Source: Aromatoleum sp. (GTDB taxonomy: Bacteria > Pseudomonadota > Gammaproteobacteria > Burkholderiales > Casimicrobiaceae). From it: 18,934 nt of DNA. Each line of letters starts with the position of its first letter. Within the stretch, counting starts at the first letter, position 1. Of this stretch, positions 1-6,838 are shown piece after piece. The notes beneath the pieces are model-generated. The model had not been told where the DNA came from, did no database searches, and saw only the letters and a program-made list of their open reading frames with translations. Made by a program: the position numbers and the translations under genes. Location of the stretch: assembly GCA_010365205.1 (NCBI GenBank), contig JAAFGU010000010.1:1-18934 (forward strand). The letters run 5' to 3'.

Positions 1-78
1 CGAAGTCGCGATGGCTCGGCAGCGGGCGGACCCGAGCAGCCCCATTTTTCGTTGGCGCATCCTGAGGAGGAGTGACAG

Positions 79-1302
79 ATGAGAACCATGCTTACCAGGG
101 CGGTATATGGCGCAGGGACGGTTGCCCTGCTGGGTTTGTGTCTGGCCGCCGATCCGGCCATCGCGCAGGACAAGACGATTCGCGTCGGCATCTCGCTGCG
201 GATGATGGTCGAATCCGGGATGGCGTATGGAGACATCGCGAAAAGCGAGATCGAGGCGGTCAACGCCAAGGGCGGGATCAACGGCGCGAAGGTCGAGGTG
301 ATCCTGCTCGACGACGAGTGCAAGCCGGAAAAGGGCGTGGCCAACGTCAATCGGTTCATAAGCCAGAACAAGGTGCACCTGGTCATCGGCTCGACCTGCA
401 GCTCGGTGTCCATGCCGATGGTCGACGTCACGACGAAGGAGCAGGTGCCGCAACTGATCCCGCAGTCGACCAATTCGTCGATCACGCAGAAGGGCAGCGA
501 GTGGGTCTTCCGCGTGTCGGTGTCCGAGCGCTTCTACGCGGGCGTCTATGGCAAGTACCTGGGCGAAAACGTCGGCAAGAAGATCGCCTACCTGTACACG
601 ACCGACGGTGCGGGCATCGCGTACGTCAAGCAGCTCCAGGAGTACATGAAGAAGAACTATAACGTCGACCCGCTCTATGAGACGCAGATGCAGGAGACCG
701 ACCTCGACTTCCGCTCGCACCTGCTCAAGATCAAGGCGCTCAATCCGGAGATCCTCGCCATCGCCGGCCAGGCGGATGCGCTGGCCCGCCAGGCCCAGCA
801 GTCCTTCGAGATCGGCATTCCCAAGAGCGTGTGGCGCGTCGCGGCGTCGTCAGCCGGCAATGTCACGTATCCCAAGCTTGCGGGTGACGCGGCGGTCGGG
901 ACCACGTTCACGCAGGCATTCAACTGTGCCGACGAGCGGCCGATCGCGAAGCAATTCGTGGCGATGGTGCAGCAGAAGTACAAGTTTACCTGCCCCGATC
1001 ACGATTTCTCGCAGGCGTGGGATGCCGCGCAGATCGCGAAGATGGCGCTCGCCAAGGCGAACCTGAAGCTGACCGACGCTTCGCTGGCCGACGACCGGCG
1101 CGCAATCCGCGACGCGCTGGCGACGATCAAGTACGAAGGGCTTGCCGCCGGCCCGATCGAGTTCTGCGCCGCGCCGACGCCGCAGTGCCGCGACGGCAAC
1201 CGCACGGCGATCCTCGTGCAGTACACCAAGGGCGGCGAGAAGTTCGAGACGAAGGTGCTCGGCCGCGTAAGCTTCGACAAGGACTTCGGCCTGCCCAAGT
1301 AG
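79..1302 (+). CDS. ABC transporter periplasmic substrate-binding protein, branched-chain amino acid (HAAT/LivK) family
   Basis: This 407-residue protein is the periplasmic receptor of the importer encoded just downstream. Residues 1-29 form a signal peptide: Arg2 and Arg7, a hydrophobic core, then AIA before Gln30, a signal peptidase I site. The mature part has the Peripla_BP_6 layout, with a first strand KTIRVGISL, a 'NAKGGINGAKVEVILLDDE' type segment (here split around residues 56-79) and a Cys-Ser-Ser ligand loop in GSTCSS. An AGGAGG Shine-Dalgarno at 65-70, eight bases before the ATG, fixes the start. Family members bind branched-chain amino acids but also aromatic acids, amides and urea, so the ligand cannot be read from sequence. 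The catabolic genes downstream make a ring acid or cyclitol as plausible as an amino acid. The mature protein has six cysteines, which is unusual for this family. The large gap and hairpins after it suggest it is made in excess of the membrane subunits. Confidence 0.93.
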   Translation: MRTMLTRAVYGAGTVALLGLCLAADPAIAQDKTIRVGISLRMMVESGMAYGDIAKSEIEAVNAKGGINGAKVEVILLDDECKPEKGVANVNRFISQNKVHLVIGSTCSSVSMPMVDVTTKEQVPQLIPQSTNSSITQKGSEWVFRVSVSERFYAGVYGKYLGENVGKKIAYLYTTDGAGIAYVKQLQEYMKKNYNVDPLYETQMQETDLDFRSHLLKIKALNPEILAIAGQADALARQAQQSFEIGIPKSVWRVAASSAGNVTYPKLAGDAAVGTTFTQAFNCADERPIAKQFVAMVQQKYKFTCPDHDFSQAWDAAQIAKMALAKANLKLTDASLADDRRAIRDALATIKYEGLAAGPIEFCAAPTPQCRDGNRTAILVQYTKGGEKFETKVLGRVSFDKDFGLPK

Positions 1303-1326
1303 CCGGGGTCGCGCCCGATCCGATGA

Positions 1327-1374
1327 CCGCGGCGGACGGCCGCGGCAGGTTTCCTGCCGCCTTCGTCCGCGCGG
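1327..1374 (+). promoter_or_regulatory. Strong intergenic stem-loop downstream of the binding-protein gene
   Basis: GCGGCAGG (1342-1349) pairs perfectly with CCTGCCGC (1353-1360) across a three-base loop. After a three-by-three internal loop, GCGGACG (1332-1338) pairs with CGTCCGC (1364-1370) on the same axis. CCGC (1327-1330) can also pair with GCGG (1371-1374) around one bulged G. No U tract follows, so this does not look like an intrinsic terminator. By analogy with elements after malE-type binding-protein genes, it may stabilise the upstream mRNA and lower expression of the permease genes (inference). Confidence 0.6.
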
Positions 1375-1383
1375 CCGGAGGCG

Positions 1384-1403
1384 GCGCGCGACGTACCGCG
1401 CGC
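1384..1403 (+). promoter_or_regulatory. Second intergenic stem-loop before livM
   Basis: GCGCGCG (1384-1390) and CGCGCGC (1397-1403) form a seven-pair stem with a six-base loop. It lies ten bases after the larger hairpin in the same 127-base gap. In DNA this rich in GC a short alternating stem can arise by chance, so this is less secure than its neighbour. Confidence 0.35.
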
Positions 1404-1429
1404 AGCAGACGACTTCGGGAACGCGCAGC

Positions 1430-2461
1430 ATGACCGACCCCATGACGGACGAGACCGCGCCGGTGACCGAGGGCGCAATGATGCGCGCGACGCCGGTGCG
1501 GCACCTCGCCCCGTGGCTGGTCGGGCTAGCGGTGATGGTCCCGCTGCCCTGGGTCGCGTTCAACGACTACCAGCGTTACCTGCTCGACCTTATCCTGATC
1601 AACGTGATCCTGGCGGTCGGCCTCAACATCGTCAAAGGCTTCGCGGGGCAGGTCACGGTCGGCCACGTCGCGCTGATGGCGATTGGCGCCTACACGTCGG
1701 CGGTGCTCACCACCAAGTTCGGCGCACCGTTCTGGTTCGCGCTGCCGGGCGCGATGCTCATGACCGCCGTCGCCGGCGCGATCGTCGGCATCCCGTCGTT
1801 CCGGCTCGAGGGCGCCTACCTCGCGCTCGCCACGCTGGGGCTCGCCGAATCGGTGCGCATCTTCATCTCGGCGACCGACTACCTGGGCGCTTCGGTCGGC
1901 TACAGCGACATCCCGCCGCCCAGCCTGTTCGGAATGCCGCTCAATTCGTTCCGCAGCTATTACTTCGTCGTGATGCCGCTTGCCGTTGCCGGCGTCTACT
2001 TCTCGTTCTGCATGCTGCGCTCGAACATCGGCCGCGCGTTCAAGGCGCTGCGCGAGGACCCGCTGGCGGCGGCGGCCTCCGGCATCAACGTGCGCAAGTA
2101 CAAGTCGCTCGCGTTCATCGTCAGCGCGCTCTACGCGGGCTGCGCCGGCAGCCTCGCCGCGCACATGTCGCCGGGGTTCCTGCACCCGAACAGCTACACA
2201 CTGGTCGAGATGGTGACCGTGCTGCTGATGGTCGTGCTGGGCGGCATCGGCCACGTCTGGGGCGGCATCATCGGTGCGATCATCGTGACGATCATCTACG
2301 ACCTCACGCGCGAGTACTACCAGTACCAGCTTCTGATCTTCGGGCTGGTGATCGTGCTGACCGTGATGTTCATGCCGACCGGCATCGGCGGCATTATTGA
2401 CCGGTACCTGGTCAACCGGGGCTTCGCGGCGATTCGGAAGGCGAGGAAGGATGCTGCTTGA
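1430..2461 (+). CDS. livM: Branched-chain amino acid-type ABC transporter permease LivM
   Basis: One of the two membrane subunits of the HAAT-family importer. The protein is hydrophobic throughout, with about eight to ten segments. It carries the family signature GFAGQVTVGHVAL near residues 70-82 and the cytoplasmic coupling loop REDPLAAAASGIN near 208-220, which contacts the ATPases. At 343 residues it is normal for LivM. The start is uncertain. The first ATG (1430) has little Shine-Dalgarno and gives a hydrophilic lead of 17 residues, whereas ATG 1481 has GAGGG seven bases upstream and begins just before the first membrane segment. The 3' end overlaps livG by 11 bases, which implies translational coupling. 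Confidence 0.93.
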   Translation: MTDPMTDETAPVTEGAMMRATPVRHLAPWLVGLAVMVPLPWVAFNDYQRYLLDLILINVILAVGLNIVKGFAGQVTVGHVALMAIGAYTSAVLTTKFGAPFWFALPGAMLMTAVAGAIVGIPSFRLEGAYLALATLGLAESVRIFISATDYLGASVGYSDIPPPSLFGMPLNSFRSYYFVVMPLAVAGVYFSFCMLRSNIGRAFKALREDPLAAAASGINVRKYKSLAFIVSALYAGCAGSLAAHMSPGFLHPNSYTLVEMVTVLLMVVLGGIGHVWGGIIGAIIVTIIYDLTREYYQYQLLIFGLVIVLTVMFMPTGIGGIIDRYLVNRGFAAIRKARKDAA

Positions 2462-3251
2462 GATCAGCGGATTCTCGAAGCACTTCGGCGGCCTTGCCGC
2501 GGTGTCGAACGTCGATCTCAACCTCGAGGAGGGCGAGATCCGGGGGATCATCGGACCGAACGGATCGGGCAAGAGCACGCTGTTCAACCTGATCTCCGGG
2601 GTCTACCAGCCGGAGCCGGGTGGCACGATGTTCTTCGACGGCGAGAATGTCACCGGCCTGCAGCCGCACGAGATCGCCCGCCGCGGCATCGCCCGCACGT
2701 TCCAGATGCTGCGCATCTTCGCGCAGATGACGGTGCTCGAGAACCTGCTGGTCGGCCATCACTGTCATACGCATTACGGGACGCCGTCGGCCATCGTCGG
2801 CCGCAAGGCGGTGTGGGAGGAGGAGCGCCGGGTCCGGAGCGAGATGATGGACCTGCTCGCATTCATCGGGCTTGCGGATTACGCGCGCATGCCGGCGGGC
2901 GAGCTGTCGGGCGGCCAGCGGCGGCTGCTGGCCCTGGGCCGCGCGATGGCAATGCGGCCGAAGCTGCTGATGCTCGACGAACCGGCCGCGGGTCTCTCGC
3001 CGGTCAACGTGGACAAGCTGCTCGACACCGTCATGGCGCTCAAGGAGCGCTACGGACTGACGGTGATCATCATCGAGCACATCCTGAAGGTGGTGATGGA
3101 CACGTGCGACGTGGTGTCGGTGCTGGAGCACGGCGAGAAGATCGCCGAGGGCCCGCCGGCCGCGATCAAGGACGACCACCGCGTGATCGAAGCCTATCTG
3201 GGGAAGGAAATGGACGACGCGGAAGTGCGCGCCTACCTGCGTTCGTCCTGA
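2451..3251 (+). CDS. livG: Branched-chain amino acid-type ABC transporter ATP-binding protein LivG
   Basis: One of the two ATPases that drive the importer. In order it shows Walker A GPNGSGKS (residues 35-42), the Q-loop region around TFQMLRIF (83-90), signature LSGGQ (152-156), Walker B LLMLDEP (172-178) and the switch His210 in IIIEH. The insertion between Q-loop and signature and the motif 'NLLVGHH' are typical of LivG rather than LivF. I take ATG 2451, inside the end of livM, as start because the protein then begins MLLEISGFSKHFGG like its family. The reading frame stays open upstream to 2397, but that lead would be an out-of-frame copy of livM sequence. Length is 266 residues. Confidence 0.94.
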   Translation: MLLEISGFSKHFGGLAAVSNVDLNLEEGEIRGIIGPNGSGKSTLFNLISGVYQPEPGGTMFFDGENVTGLQPHEIARRGIARTFQMLRIFAQMTVLENLLVGHHCHTHYGTPSAIVGRKAVWEEERRVRSEMMDLLAFIGLADYARMPAGELSGGQRRLLALGRAMAMRPKLLMLDEPAAGLSPVNVDKLLDTVMALKERYGLTVIIIEHILKVVMDTCDVVSVLEHGEKIAEGPPAAIKDDHRVIEAYLGKEMDDAEVRAYLRSS

Positions 3252-3290
3252 CCCTGGACCCATTTTGCAGAGAACGAACGGTCAAGCGAT

Positions 3291-4265
3291 ATGTTATTCG
3301 AGCATCCGAAGATCGTGATTGTCGGCGCCGGCGCGATGGGCAGCCTGTTCGGCGGGCTGCTCGCCGAAGGCGGTGTCGACGTCACCCTGGTCGACGTCTG
3401 GCGGGAGCACGTTGACGCGGTCAGCCGCGACGGCCTGAGGATCGTAGGCCACGGCGGCGAGCGCACGATCCGCCTCGCGGCGACGCTCGATCCGCAGGCC
3501 ATTCCTGCGGCCGACATTCTCCTGTTCCAGTGCAAGGCCTACGCCAACGAAGCGGCGGCCCGTTCGGTGCGGCATCTTGTCAAGGGGTCGACCGCTGTCA
3601 TCTCGTTTCAGAACGGACTCGGCAACGAAGAAGCCCTCGGCCGGATCCTCGGCGAAGCGCACATCCTCGGCGGACTGACCGCGCAGGGGGCCGTCATGGT
3701 CGAGGCCGGCGTGGTGCGCAATTTCGGCGACCTGCCGAGCTATATCGGCGAACTCGGCGGCGGGCTGTCCGAGCGCGCGGTCGCGATCGCGGACGCCTTC
3801 ACCCGCCACCGGCTGCCGACCGTCGCCAGCGCCAATATCAAGAAGGAAAAGTGGCAGAAGCTCCTCGGCAACGTCGCGCTCGGCGCCGTCTCCGCGGCAA
3901 CCGACATGACGTCGGCGGCGATGGTCGCCATCCCGGAACTGCGCGCGGCGATCCTGCGCGCGCTCGACGAGACCGCGGCCGTGGCGCGGGCCTGCGGCAT
4001 TCCGCTGGGCGACGCCGAGAAGCGCGCGATCTTCGACAAGCTGACCGACACCGGACACGGCGGCACGGGGGCGAGCAAGTCGTCGATGGCGGCCGACATC
4101 GCGCAAAGGCGCAAGACCGAGATCGACGTCATTCACGGCTCGGTTTCCCGGTTGGGCCGCGAGAAGGGCGTTCCCACCCCGACGATCGACACCATGATCG
4201 CGATCGTCAAGGGGCTCGAATCGCAGTACGCGAAGGCGGCCGGCATACAACGTCGGGGCACATGA
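3291..4265 (+). CDS. Ketopantoate reductase-family (ApbA/PanE) NADPH-dependent oxidoreductase, first copy
   Basis: A 324-residue member of the 2-dehydropantoate 2-reductase family, which reduces a 2-oxo acid to a 2-hydroxy acid with NADPH. The N-terminal Rossmann motif is GAGAMGS (12-18), and the middle has SFQNGLGNEE (105-114). The catalytic Lys is K190 in WQKLLGN, with the partner Asn194. The C-terminal domain keeps the conserved Glu277 in TEIDVIHGSV. All key residues are present, so it should be an active reductase. It is unlikely to be the housekeeping PanE: it sits between livG and livF, and a second related gene lies at 9256. The 2-oxo acid is unknown; a product of the imported compound is the natural guess. 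The start has only a weak Shine-Dalgarno. Confidence 0.85.
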   Translation: MLFEHPKIVIVGAGAMGSLFGGLLAEGGVDVTLVDVWREHVDAVSRDGLRIVGHGGERTIRLAATLDPQAIPAADILLFQCKAYANEAAARSVRHLVKGSTAVISFQNGLGNEEALGRILGEAHILGGLTAQGAVMVEAGVVRNFGDLPSYIGELGGGLSERAVAIADAFTRHRLPTVASANIKKEKWQKLLGNVALGAVSAATDMTSAAMVAIPELRAAILRALDETAAVARACGIPLGDAEKRAIFDKLTDTGHGGTGASKSSMAADIAQRRKTEIDVIHGSVSRLGREKGVPTPTIDTMIAIVKGLESQYAKAAGIQRRGT

Positions 4266-4299
4266 GGCGAGCGGCGATGAATCCACCCATCGAGCCGTC

Positions 4300-5055
4300 A
4301 TGACGACGGCGGATGCCATTTTGACGAGCGCCGATGTCGTCGGCGGTTACGGCACCGTCCAGATCCTGAACGGCGTGACGCTCAAGGTGGCGCGCGGCCA
4401 GATCGTCGCGCTGCTGGGCGGCAACGGGACCGGCAAGTCGACGATGCTCAAGGCGCTGTCGGGCCTCATCAAGCCCTGGAGCGGCTCGATCGTCTTCGAC
4501 GGCGAAAGGATCGACGGCATGCGACCGGATCGGATCGTCCGCCTCGGCCTCGTGCAGGTCACGCAGGGCAAGGAGGCGTACCCGGCGATGACGGTCGAGG
4601 AGAACCTGCTGCTCGGCGCGCACGTGATCACGGGTCGGGCCGCCCGCGCCCGCGGCCTGGAACGCGCGTACACCTACTTCCCGATTCTCAAGGAACGGAG
4701 GCGGCAGCTTTCGGGAACGCTGTCCGGCGGCCAGCTGCAGATGCTGTGCATAGGACGCGGGCTGATGTCCGAGCCGAAGATGATGCTGTTGGACGAGCCG
4801 AGCGCGGCGCTCGCGCCGCAGGTGGTGCTCGACATCTTCCGCACCATCTTCCGCATCTGCCGCGACGGCATGACGCTGCTGATGGTCGAGCAGAACGTGC
4901 GCATGGCCCTGCTGCTCGCCGAATACGGCTACGTGATCAAGGACGGCGTGATTCACCTCGAAGGACCCGCGGAAAAGATGATCAGCGACGACGCCGTGCG
5001 CTTGTCCTACCTGGGCGGAACGGTCGCGGACCGCGACGCGAAGATGGCGCTGTGA
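4300..5055 (+). CDS. livF: Branched-chain amino acid-type ABC transporter ATP-binding protein LivF
   Basis: The second ATPase of the importer, 251 residues. It has Walker A GGNGTGKS (40-47), signature LSGGQ (141-145) and Walker B MMLLDEP (160-166). The switch position carries Gln198 (VEQN) instead of His, which is characteristic of LivF. Its Walker A has Gly-Asn where most relatives have Pro-Asn, and TGKS for AGKT; both are tolerated variants. It is separated from its usual partner livG by the PanE-like gene. The ribosome site before ATG 4300 is poor, so translation may depend on the gene ahead, which ends 34 bases upstream. Confidence 0.93.
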   Translation: MTTADAILTSADVVGGYGTVQILNGVTLKVARGQIVALLGGNGTGKSTMLKALSGLIKPWSGSIVFDGERIDGMRPDRIVRLGLVQVTQGKEAYPAMTVEENLLLGAHVITGRAARARGLERAYTYFPILKERRRQLSGTLSGGQLQMLCIGRGLMSEPKMMLLDEPSAALAPQVVLDIFRTIFRICRDGMTLLMVEQNVRMALLLAEYGYVIKDGVIHLEGPAEKMISDDAVRLSYLGGTVADRDAKMAL

Positions 5056-5085
5056 TCGCCGGGCGAGCGCGGAAGGAGCGGATCC

Positions 5086-5976
5086 ATGTCGTACTTCATT
5101 GACCTCGTTATCGTCGGCCTCTCGATCGGCATGGTGTACGCGCTGGTGGCCCTCGGGATATCGCTCATCTATTCCGGGCTGGACGTCGTGCACTTCGCGC
5201 ACGGCGAAATCTACATGCTCGGCGCCTTCATCGGCCTCTGGATATTCAAGACGTTCCACCTTCCCTTTCCGTTGGTGCTGCTCGGTTCGATGATCCTCAC
5301 CGGACTGGTCGGGATGTTCATCGAGCGCGTGTTCTACCGCCGCATCCTCCGGGGTGGGGGTGGGTATACGGTCGGCGGGATGGCGATGGTGATCTGCGGC
5401 TTCGGCATGTCGATCGTGCTGCAGAACGTCGCGTTCCTGATCTGGGGGCCGAGGGCGGTACCGTTCCCCGTCAGCTACGGGATGCCGGTGGAGCTCGGCA
5501 ACATAACGCTGCCCGCCGCCTACGTGTGGATCGTCGCCGCCGCGCTGCTCCTGATGGCGGCGTTGCACCTGTTCCTCAAGCACACCCGGCTCGGCCTCGC
5601 TGTGCGGGCCGTGGCCGGCAACAAGGAAATCGCCTACCTGATGGGCATCAACGTTCCCATGACCATCTCGGTCATCTTCGGTGTGGCCTGCGCGCTTGGG
5701 GCGGCGGCGGGCGTGCTCGTCGGCCCGATCAACTACGTCTACGTGCTGATGGGCCTCGGCATCCTGATCAAGGCCTTCGCGGCGGCGGTGATAGGCGGCT
5801 TCGGCAGCCTTCCCGGCGCGGTGCTGGGCGGCCTGCTCGTCGGGGTGATCGAAAGCCTCGGCGCGGGGTACCTGTCCGGCAGCTACAAGGACATCTACGC
5901 CTTCATCCTGCTCATCTTCGTGCTGATGGTGCGGCCGGCGGGATTGTTCGGCGTCTTGGCGAAGGTGAAAGCCTGA
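5086..5976 (+). CDS. livH: Branched-chain amino acid-type ABC transporter permease LivH
   Basis: The second membrane subunit, 296 residues, with roughly eight membrane segments. The LivH hallmarks are VVHFAHGEIYMLGAF (34-48, where most relatives have NFAHGE) and the coupling loop LAVRAVAGNKEIAYLMGIN (171-189). The C-terminus VLMVRPAGLFG is typical for the subunit. GGAAGGAG lies a few bases before ATG 5086, so this is a well supported start. Placement last in the transporter block departs from the common binding protein-livH-livM-livG-livF order. Confidence 0.94.
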   Translation: MSYFIDLVIVGLSIGMVYALVALGISLIYSGLDVVHFAHGEIYMLGAFIGLWIFKTFHLPFPLVLLGSMILTGLVGMFIERVFYRRILRGGGGYTVGGMAMVICGFGMSIVLQNVAFLIWGPRAVPFPVSYGMPVELGNITLPAAYVWIVAAALLLMAALHLFLKHTRLGLAVRAVAGNKEIAYLMGINVPMTISVIFGVACALGAAAGVLVGPINYVYVLMGLGILIKAFAAAVIGGFGSLPGAVLGGLLVGVIESLGAGYLSGSYKDIYAFILLIFVLMVRPAGLFGVLAKVKA

Positions 5977-5979
5977 GCA

Positions 5980-6003
5980 CGGCCACCGCGATCGCGACGG
6001 CCG
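5980..6003. promoter_or_regulatory. Near-perfect 24-base palindrome just after livH
   Basis: CGGCC (5980-5984) and GGCCG (5999-6003) flank a perfect palindrome CGCGATCGCG (5987-5996) on the same axis. Twenty of the 24 bases are symmetric. It starts three bases after the livH stop codon and could be a protein-binding site or an RNA hairpin ending the transporter message. No T run follows. GC-rich sequence raises the chance of a random match. Confidence 0.35.
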
Positions 6004-6043
6004 GTCACCGTTGTGGTCGCCGCGCCAAAATATGGAGCAACCG

Positions 6044-6838
6044 ATGAGAGCAACGTTTGAACAGCTTGCACGATCGCTGGCGGACGCGTGGAAGCGCTGC
6101 GGCGCCATACCACTTCCCCCGGCCGACGCCGCGCCGGCCTCGCGGGCGGACGCCTTCGCCATCCAGGATAGGATGGCCGAGCTCATCGACGATCGTTGCG
6201 TGGGCTGGAAGGTCGGCGCGGCGGTTCGCGCGGTGCAGGTTCTCGAAGGGCACGACGGCCCGATCACCGGCCGGCTGCTGGCGTCGCGGGTTTTCGACAA
6301 CCCGGGGCAGGTTCCGGCGTCGATGTTCGACGGCTACAAGATCGAAAGCGAGTTCGCGTTCCGCTTCCGCACCGCCGTGCCGGCGCGCGACCGTGCCTGG
6401 ACGCGCGGTGAGCTGGCGCCGCTGCTCGTGTTCCATCCCGGGCTCGAAATCGCCGGATCCCGGTACGCATCGAATGGGAGTGGGCGCAAGTTCACGACGC
6501 ACGATGCCATCGCCGACAACGGCGCGGGCGGCGCGTATGTCGTCGGCGCGGGCATCGGCGATTGGCAAGGCATCGATTTCGAGCACATGCACATCGATGC
6601 GCGGATCGATGGCGGCGAGACCCTCCACAGCTACGTCGGCGAATTCCGGCGTGATCCGGTGGACATACTGGTCGAGACGGTCAATGGTCTGGCGGCGCGC
6701 GGCATCGGACTCGCTGCCGGTGATCTCCTGTCCACCGGGTCGCTGACGCTGCCGACCGCGCTGCATCGCGGGCAGACCTACGTGGCGCGTTTCGGCGACC
6801 TGATGACGCTGTCGGTCACGCTGCGTCAGTCGCCATGA
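6044..6838 (+). CDS. Fumarylacetoacetase-fold hydratase/decarboxylase family protein (MhpD-like 2-oxopent-4-enoate hydratase type)
   Basis: A 264-residue protein close in size to MhpD (about 270), the hydratase that adds water to 2-hydroxypenta-2,4-dienoate in aromatic meta-cleavage pathways. The acidic metal ligands expected in this fold are visible as Glu101 and Glu103 in KIESEFAF and Glu135 in HPGLEIAGSRY. Other family marks are GWKVG (54-58) and ADNGAGGAYVVG (157-168). I start at ATG 6044 because GGAG at 6034-6037 lies six bases before it; an in-frame ATG at 6032 would include that site. No ring-cleavage dioxygenase is visible nearby, so the substrate need not be a meta-cleavage product. 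4-oxalocrotonate decarboxylase and related enol/keto chemistry are alternatives. Its stop overlaps the next start as ATGA, so the two are translationally coupled. Confidence 0.8.
   Translation: MRATFEQLARSLADAWKRCGAIPLPPADAAPASRADAFAIQDRMAELIDDRCVGWKVGAAVRAVQVLEGHDGPITGRLLASRVFDNPGQVPASMFDGYKIESEFAFRFRTAVPARDRAWTRGELAPLLVFHPGLEIAGSRYASNGSGRKFTTHDAIADNGAGGAYVVGAGIGDWQGIDFEHMHIDARIDGGETLHSYVGEFRRDPVDILVETVNGLAARGIGLAAGDLLSTGSLTLPTALHRGQTYVARFGDLMTLSVTLRQSP

Noticed and set aside
14..49. GCTCGG/CCGAGC stem followed by five T residues, a possible terminator of an upstream gene
   Set aside because: The stem is only six pairs with a 12-base loop, and the T run starts seven bases after it. The first 78 bases otherwise show only the Shine-Dalgarno of the first gene.
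79..168. Lipoprotein signal in the binding protein (Cys21 in LLGLC)
   Set aside because: The residue before Cys is Leu, which does not fit a lipobox. A normal AIA cleavage site lies eight residues further on.
4207..6300. Long open frame on the - strand (697 codons) opposite livF, livH and the hydratase gene
   Set aside because: It is antisense to three confident genes, its translation is rich in Arg, His, Asp and Gln without family motifs, and such frames are common opposite GC-rich genes.
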